A stretch of DNA of 34,830 nucleotides, from the NCBI RefSeq assembly GCF_000332995.1, contig NZ_BANS01000055.1, positions 1 through 34,830 on the forward strand. Direction: 5' to 3'. Origin of the DNA: Gordonia amicalis NBRC 100051 = JCM 11271 (GTDB lineage: Bacteria > Actinomycetota > Actinomycetes > Mycobacteriales > Mycobacteriaceae). The notes under the pieces are model-generated. The model searched no databases. It was not told the DNA's origin and saw nothing but the letters and a program-made list of their open reading frames with translations. This document shows, piece after piece, positions 31,147 through 34,830 of this stretch (its first letter is position 1; every line of letters starts with the position of its first letter). Made by a program: the position numbers and the translations under genes.

Positions 31147-32601
31147 TCAGGCCCTGTCCGTCGCCGGTACGGGGCGAGAGGTCTGTTCGTCGGGCCGATC
31201 GACGCGCGCGTCGTCGCGGATCGTCATCGACCCGAGTGGTTCACGCAGCGGGGTGCGGACCAGCGTGCCGATCAGGTACACGAGCAGGAATGCGTGAACC
31301 CAGACCGAGCCCGCGACACCGGTGAGCACCCACCAGGGCAGTGGGTCGCCGGCGTCGCGGATCGGGAACAGGCGGAAGATCGTCAGGTCCAGAGCGATGT
31401 CGGTGAGCAGATACACCGCGATGACCTGCCACCGCACTCGCATCAGCACGAAGAACGGGAGAATCCACAGGGTGTACTGCGGCGAGTGCACTTTGTGGAA
31501 CAGCATGAACCCGGCGAGCATCGCCCCGCTGACACCTATCCAGGGAAACACGCCGATCCGGCGGTAATGCCGCCACCCGAGGTACATGGCGACCGCGAAG
31601 GTGACAAGGATCAACAGCGGCGAGGCGACCCCGACGAGCGAGTGATAGGTGTCGGTCGTGCCGGTGAGGTAGCGCAGACCCCAGTACCAGATGGAGTTGG
31701 TGTCGACGTCGGCCCGCCGACGCCCCTGGAACGTCAGTGCCGCCTTCCAGCCGTCGAATCCGAGGACCATGAACGGCAACTGGATGGCGACGACGGTGAC
31801 CACTGCGGCGCCCGCAACCCACGCGGCACCCACCCAGTCGAGGCCGCGGCGCCCGACGCGCCTCAGTCCACCGGCACCGCCGGTCAGGACATAGGCGGCC
31901 AGCGGCAGCACGAAGATCCCGGGATACAGCTTGAGACAAAAACCGATCGCGAGCAGGACCGAGGCCACGATCGCCGCGGTGCGGAGGGGGAGTCTTCGTC
32001 GGCCCGTGCCCCGATCGATCGAGCCACCCCACGTCATCACCGCGATCGCGGCGACGGCGGTCGCGACCACCGGCAGCTCCCAGTTGTGGAAGGAGTACAG
32101 GACCAGCGGGGGAGTGGCCGCCCACAGCAGCGCCCACCAGCGGACCATCAGCGCCAGCATGACAGTGATCGCAAAACCGAAGGGGGCCAACAACAATGCG
32201 GTCTGGTTGAAGAACTCTGTGTCGGTGTGGGCGCCGATTGCCCCGACGTACATCATCAGCCCGGACAGCACGGGGTACTCGACGACGCCGCCGAAGAGCG
32301 TGCCGTCGCCACCGATCCCGCCGTGGATGTAGGGAAACACGTGGTTGTTGATGTCCCGGCCGAGCCACAGGTACATCAGGTCCGAGTAGCAGGGGATGAT
32401 GCCGCCGGGATTGCCGGAGGGCCAGTTGGCGCTGCGTCCGTCGGCATCGAACGGCGCCCCAACGCAGCGGACCTTGACCCGGTAGCTCCAGAACATCGTC
32501 GCCGCGGTCGCCAGCAACGACACCAGCACGATGACCGCGGTCTCACCGCGTCCGGACAACAACGCGATCCGTCGAGGCGTACTGGTCCGCGGCTCCGACA
32601 T
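31147..32601 (-). CDS. Second GT87 (DUF2029) membrane glycosyltransferase
   Basis: The product is 484 residues with about ten or eleven membrane segments. It shares the GT87 layout with the gene at 27538: a periplasmic loop with GGIIPCYSDLMYLWLGRDIN and VVEYPVLSGLMMYVGA, then LVLYSFHNWELPVVAT, FCLKLYPGIFVLPLAAYVL and FHKVHSPQYTLWILPFFVL. The two are clearly paralogues but diverged. The role is probably transfer of a sugar from a polyprenyl-phosphate donor to an envelope glycan or glycolipid. The ATG at 32601 is preferred. It lies 7 bases after TACTCT (minus strand), which suggests a leaderless message, and no ribosome site is present. An extended frame to 32763 runs through the rpsF promoter region. 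Confidence 0.85.
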   Translation of the reverse strand: MSEPRTSTPRRIALLSGRGETAVIVLVSLLATAATMFWSYRVKVRCVGAPFDADGRSANWPSGNPGGIIPCYSDLMYLWLGRDINNHVFPYIHGGIGGDGTLFGGVVEYPVLSGLMMYVGAIGAHTDTEFFNQTALLLAPFGFAITVMLALMVRWWALLWAATPPLVLYSFHNWELPVVATAVAAIAVMTWGGSIDRGTGRRRLPLRTAAIVASVLLAIGFCLKLYPGIFVLPLAAYVLTGGAGGLRRVGRRGLDWVGAAWVAGAAVVTVVAIQLPFMVLGFDGWKAALTFQGRRRADVDTNSIWYWGLRYLTGTTDTYHSLVGVASPLLILVTFAVAMYLGWRHYRRIGVFPWIGVSGAMLAGFMLFHKVHSPQYTLWILPFFVLMRVRWQVIAVYLLTDIALDLTIFRLFPIRDAGDPLPWWVLTGVAGSVWVHAFLLVYLIGTLVRTPLREPLGSMTIRDDARVDRPDEQTSRPVPATDRA

Positions 32602-32608
32602 GGCCAAC

Positions 32609-32614
32609 AGAGTA
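32609..32614 (-). promoter_or_regulatory. -10 box for a leaderless GT87 mRNA
   Basis: Read on the minus strand this is TACTCT, a TANNNT match that ends 7 bases before the ATG at 32601. No Shine-Dalgarno lies between. The spacing is the same as for the DUF5318 gene. Confidence 0.4.
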
Positions 32615-32634
32615 GGTCGTCGTGCCCGACCCTT

Positions 32635-32680
32635 GCTCCCTGAGGTGCGAGGAGCGTGAGCGACGAGCCACGAAGGGGCG
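32635..32680. repeat. Single copy of dispersed GGTGCGAGGAGCG repeat
   Basis: GCTCCCTGAGGTGCGAGGAG, then CGTGAGCGACGAGCCACGAAGGGGC, matches the last unit of the tandem block at 17621-17664 with a few differences. The segment is imperfectly self-complementary (GAGGAGCG with GCGACGAGCC). It lies between the divergent GT87 and rpsF promoters. Confidence 0.7.
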
Positions 32681-32722
32681 GTACCCGTGACCTCGGATTT
32701 CCGGGAAAACGTCCTGGTCATG

Positions 32723-32808
32723 TATCTTGGACCGGTTGCCGACGCAGGCGACCCTCCTGCCACGGACAGTCCGTGGCCGACCTAGCCCATAGGAGGTGAT
32801 GTGGTCTT
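32723..32808 (+). promoter_or_regulatory. rpsF promoter and structured leader
   Basis: TATCTT (32723-32728) is a plausible -10 for the ribosomal operon. The leader contains CCACGGA (32760-32766) pairing with TCCGTGG (32770-32776) and, just before it, GCAGG (32744-32748) pairing with CCTGC (32756-32760). CCGAC segments flank these stems. Leaders of rpsF operons in several phyla carry a CCG-containing structure bound by the S6:S18 complex. This leader is a candidate for that feedback control. AGGAGGTGA (32791-32799) is a perfect anti-16S match but lies an unusually long 9-13 bases before the ATG. Confidence 0.45.
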
Positions 32809-33090
32809 ATGCGTCACTACGAATTGATGGTCATCCTCGATCCGAATCTGGACGAGCGCACCGTCGCACCCTCACTCGATACTTTCCTCAATGTTGTCCG
32901 CAAGGATGGCGGTTCGGTGGATGGTGTCGACATCTGGGGCAAGCGCCGCCTTGCTTACGAGATCCTGAAGCACAATGAAGGCATCTACGCCGTCATCGAT
33001 CTCAATGCCGAGCCCGCCACGGTTACCGAGCTCGACCGTCAGCTGAAGCTGAACGAGTCGGTTCTGCGCACCAAGGTCCTGCGGAAGTAA
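32809..33090 (+). CDS. rpsF: 30S ribosomal protein S6
   Basis: The product is 93 residues, typical of actinobacterial S6. It starts RHYELMVILDPNLDERTVAP and contains DIWGKRRLAYEILKHNEGIY and the end LKLNESVLRTKVLRK. S6 binds S18 and the central domain of 16S rRNA in the small-subunit platform. It is the first gene of the rpsF-ssb-rpsR-rplI operon, conserved as Rv0053-Rv0056. The S6:S18 pair may repress this operon through the leader. The ATG at 32809 gives the conserved N-terminus. Confidence 0.97.
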   Translation: MRHYELMVILDPNLDERTVAPSLDTFLNVVRKDGGSVDGVDIWGKRRLAYEILKHNEGIYAVIDLNAEPATVTELDRQLKLNESVLRTKVLRK

Positions 33091-33206
33091 TCCACAGGGT
33101 TTCTTGAACGTCTGAAGACGTCGGTACCGGGTTCTAGGGTTGACCCAGAAACTCCCGGTGCATGTCGATCAGCGAGTGCCCACCAACTACCCGAGGGGAA
33201 ACACAC

Positions 33207-33689
33207 ATGGCAGGCGACACGGTCATCACCGTCATCGGCAACCTCACCGCCGACCCGGAACTGCGGTTCACGCCGTCGGGAGCAGCGGTTGCCAACTTCA
33301 CGGTGGCTTCCACCCCGCGCACGTTCGACCGTCAGACCAATGAGTGGAAGGACGGCGAAGCGCTGTTCCTCCGCTGCAACATCTGGCGCGACGCCGCGGA
33401 GAACGTGACCGAAAGCCTGACCAAGGGATCCCGGGTCATCGTGCAGGGACGGCTCAAGCAGCGGTCCTACGAAACCAAAGAAGGCGAACGACGCACGGTC
33501 GTGGAACTCGAGGTCGACGAGATCGGCCCCTCGCTGCGTTACGCCACCGCCAAGGTCAATCGCGCCTCGCGCGGCGGTGGCGGTGGCGGCGGCGGATCGA
33601 ACCAGCAGGTCGCCGACGATCCCTGGGGCAGCGCGCCTGCCAGCAGCGGCGGATCGTTCGGTGGCGGGGACGACGAACCACCATTCTGA
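33207..33689 (+). CDS. ssb: Single-stranded DNA-binding protein
   Basis: The product is 160 residues with the OB-fold at about 1-110 (GDTVITVIGNLTADPELRFT, FLRCNIWRDAAENV, GSRVIVQGRLKQRSYETKEG). A Gly-rich disordered linker with a run of eight Gly follows, then the acidic tip DDEPPF. The tip recruits replication and repair partners such as those bound by E. coli SSB's DDDIPF. It coats single-stranded DNA in replication and repair. The ATG at 33207 is chosen over an upstream in-frame ATG at 33162 because the protein then starts at the conserved MAGDT and GAGGGGAAA lies upstream. Confidence 0.97.
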   Translation: MAGDTVITVIGNLTADPELRFTPSGAAVANFTVASTPRTFDRQTNEWKDGEALFLRCNIWRDAAENVTESLTKGSRVIVQGRLKQRSYETKEGERRTVVELEVDEIGPSLRYATAKVNRASRGGGGGGGGSNQQVADDPWGSAPASSGGSFGGGDDEPPF

Positions 33690-33749
33690 TAACTCCCGGG
33701 TCCCGCCCGTCGGCGGCCACCCGGATTGCATGACTGGAGCAATACACAC

Positions 33750-34007
33750 ATGGCAAAGGCAAAGCCAAGCCGGAAGCCTCGCGTCGAGAAGGTCACCAAG
33801 ACCAAGGCGTGCAGCTTCTGCAAGGACAAGAAGGCCGTCATCGACTACAAGGACACCGCGCTTCTGCGTCGCTTCCTGTCCGACCGCGGCAAGATCCGCT
33901 CGCGTCGCGTGACCGGTAACTGCGTGCAGCACCAGCGCGACGTCGCCGTGGCCGTCAAGAACTCGCGTGAGGTGGCCCTGCTGCCCTTCACCTCGACCAG
34001 CCGATAA
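33750..34007 (+). CDS. rpsR: 30S ribosomal protein S18, zinc-binding form
   Basis: The product is 85 residues. The core matches S18: KKAVIDYKDTALLRRFLSDR, GKIRSRRVTGNCVQHQRDVA. The pair CSFC near residue 20, together with Cys and His in GNCVQHQ, marks the zinc-ribbon (C+) version of S18, which actinobacteria often replace with a zinc-free paralogue when zinc is low. It pairs with S6 in the 30S platform. The ATG at 33750 gives MAKAKPSRKPR. GGAG lies about 11 bases upstream. Confidence 0.96.
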   Translation: MAKAKPSRKPRVEKVTKTKACSFCKDKKAVIDYKDTALLRRFLSDRGKIRSRRVTGNCVQHQRDVAVAVKNSREVALLPFTSTSR

Positions 34008-34026
34008 GCGGAAAGGATCAGTTGAC

Positions 34027-34482
34027 ATGAAGCTCATCCTCACCGCCGCCGTGGAGAATCTCGGCGAAGCCGGCGACATCGTCGTGGTCAAGGACGGCTA
34101 CGGCCGCAACTACCTGCTGCCCCGCGGCCTGGCCATCAAGGCCACCCGCGGCGCCGAGAAGCAGGTCGAGGGCATCCGCCGTGCGCAGGAGGCCCGCGAG
34201 GTTCGCGGTCTCGAGCACGCCAACGAGCTGAAGCAGGCCCTCGAGGGCCTCGCCGCGGTCTCGCTGGACGTCAAGACCCACGACTCGGGCAAGCTGTTCG
34301 GTTCGGTCACCGCGGCAGACGTCGCCGGTGCCATCAAGACCGCCGGCGGACCGGTTGTCGACAAGCGCAACGTCGTGCTGCCCAAGGGTCACATCAAGGC
34401 CACCGGTAGCTACCCGGTCACCGTCACCCTGCACCCGCAGGTCTCGGCGACCGTGCAGCTCGCGGTCGTCGCCGCCGGCTGA
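34027..34482 (+). CDS. rplI: 50S ribosomal protein L9
   Basis: The product is 151 residues, full length. The N-terminal rRNA-binding domain is KLILTAAVENLGEAGDIVVV, DGYGRNYLLPRGLAIKAT. A long connecting helix (about 45-78) and the C-terminal domain (THDSGKLFGSVTAADVAGAI, VVLPKGHIKATGSYPVTVTL) follow. It binds 23S rRNA domain V and helps keep the frame. The ATG at 34027 has GGAAAGGATC upstream, 20 bases after the rpsR stop. It is the last gene of the operon, followed by a strong hairpin. Confidence 0.97.
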   Translation: MKLILTAAVENLGEAGDIVVVKDGYGRNYLLPRGLAIKATRGAEKQVEGIRRAQEAREVRGLEHANELKQALEGLAAVSLDVKTHDSGKLFGSVTAADVAGAIKTAGGPVVDKRNVVLPKGHIKATGSYPVTVTLHPQVSATVQLAVVAAG

Positions 34483-34498
34483 CCCCAGCGTCGAACAC

Positions 34499-34534
34499 AC
34501 AAGGCCGGGTGGAAGAGATTCCACCCGGCCTTGT
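34499..34534 (+). terminator. Terminator hairpin after rplI
   Basis: AAGGCCGGGTGGAA (34501-34514) and TTCCACCCGGCCTT (34519-34532) pair perfectly around GAGA, with two further pairs at the base. It lies 16 bases after the rplI stop. The downstream sequence is only mildly T-rich, as is usual in this GC background. Confidence 0.85.
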
Positions 34535-34542
34535 CGTGTCTA

Positions 34543-34680
34543 CCCCCGCTCGTTGAGCCGACACCGAGCGGAGCGAGGAGCCGTACCCCCGCTGGTTGAG
34601 CCGACACCGAGCGGAGCGAGGAGCCGTACCCCCGCTGGTTGAGCCGACACCGAGCGGAGCGAGGCGTCGTGTCGAAACCC
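34543..34680. repeat. 43-bp tandem repeat, three units
   Basis: Units beginning TTGAGCCGACACCGAGCGGA recur at 34553, 34596 and 34639, an exact 43-bp period. The spacer reads GCGAGGAGCCGTACCCCCGC between units. The last unit changes to GCGAGGCGTCGTGTCGAAACC. It belongs to the same repeat family as the left edge of the window. No gene is present from 34483 to 34830. Confidence 0.85.
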
Positions 34681-34704
34681 GTTCGCCACACACCGCATTG
34701 ACCG

Positions 34705-34830
34705 GCTCAACCAGCATGGACGCGAGGTTTCGACGCGGTGGCTCGCTACGCTCGCTACCGGCTCAACCAGCGAAGACCAGGGCCGCTGCGCTCGCTACCG
34801 GCTCAACCAGCGAAGACCAGGGCCGCTGCG
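34705..34830. repeat. Dispersed repeat unit plus 40-bp tandem (right edge)
   Basis: GACGCGAGGTTTCGACGCGG (34720-34739), then TGGCTCGCTACGCTCGCTACCGGCTCAACC, matches the two units at 4-112. A 40-bp unit (CTCGCTACCGGCTCAACCAG, then CGAAGACCAGGGCCGCTGCG) is then present twice, at 34751-34790 and 34791-34830. The window ends inside this array, so the copy number is unknown. Confidence 0.85.

Noticed and set aside
30916..32643. Plus-strand open frame of about 575 codons opposite the second GT87 gene
   Set aside because: The product is a hydrophilic, His/Gln/Asp/Arg-rich sequence that mirrors the hydrophobic codons of the GT87 gene. It has no ribosome site or domain.
34543..34830. Possible CRISPR or attachment-site array at the right edge
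   Set aside because: The units repeat in full with no variable spacers and belong to a dispersed family. No integrase or tRNA gene is present.

Overview
The window is GC-rich, densely packed actinobacterial chromosome. The block ino1 - PadR regulator (minus strand) and DUF5318 - ponA - GT87 - rpsF - ssb - rpsR - rplI (plus strand) matches the conserved Mycobacteriales order known from Mycobacterium tuberculosis Rv0046c-Rv0056. A GTG/ATG mix of starts, many 4-nt ATGA/GTGA overlaps, TANNNT -10 boxes placed for leaderless mRNAs, and the style of the dispersed intergenic repeats suggest Gordonia or a close relative. The genus is an inference.

Layout. 1-180: dispersed repeat units. 181-3936: a GNAT gene, a TetR regulator, and a divergent two-gene catabolic operon (homogentisate-dioxygenase-like enzyme plus alpha/beta hydrolase). 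Both enzyme genes are broken, the first by a frameshift and the second by an in-frame TAG. 3949-5122: a DUF559/AbiEi-like gene lying between two inverted copies of an unrecognised repeat element. 5133-7720: a FadD36-like acyl-CoA synthetase, an SRPBCC protein and a small membrane protein. 7784-9481: two divergent regulators with degenerate receiver-like domains.

9426-19547 is the most interesting part, a Ter-type (tellurium-resistance-associated) locus built from three transcription units. A minus-strand operon of five genes, each joined to the next by a 4-nt overlap, encodes a coiled-coil protein, a CitE/HpcH-like lyase, a PRTase-TRSP protein, a PRTase-PELOTA (StiP-type) protein and a HAD phosphatase. 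A divergent plus-strand operon encodes three AIM24-family proteins. A minus-strand pair encodes TerD and a DUF475/TerC membrane protein. This combination matches the Ter-linked biosynthetic module predicted by comparative genomics (Anantharaman, Iyer and Aravind) to make a nucleoside-like metabolite that has not been identified. Here TerD/TerC would be the metal- or membrane-linked stress part, AIM24 a membrane-associated accessory, and the enzymes the metabolite makers.

19885-24395: an Aquifex-type aconitase with a Ser where the first cluster Cys is expected, a small secreted protein, inositol-phosphate synthase and a PadR regulator. 24614-34482: the conserved cell-wall/ribosomal block, interrupted at 29170-32601 by an OGG-fold-like protein, a small conserved protein, a GNAT and a second GT87 glycosyltransferase. 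34483-34830: a terminator hairpin followed by tandem and dispersed repeats of the same family as at the left edge. No tRNA, rRNA, IS element or CRISPR array was seen.
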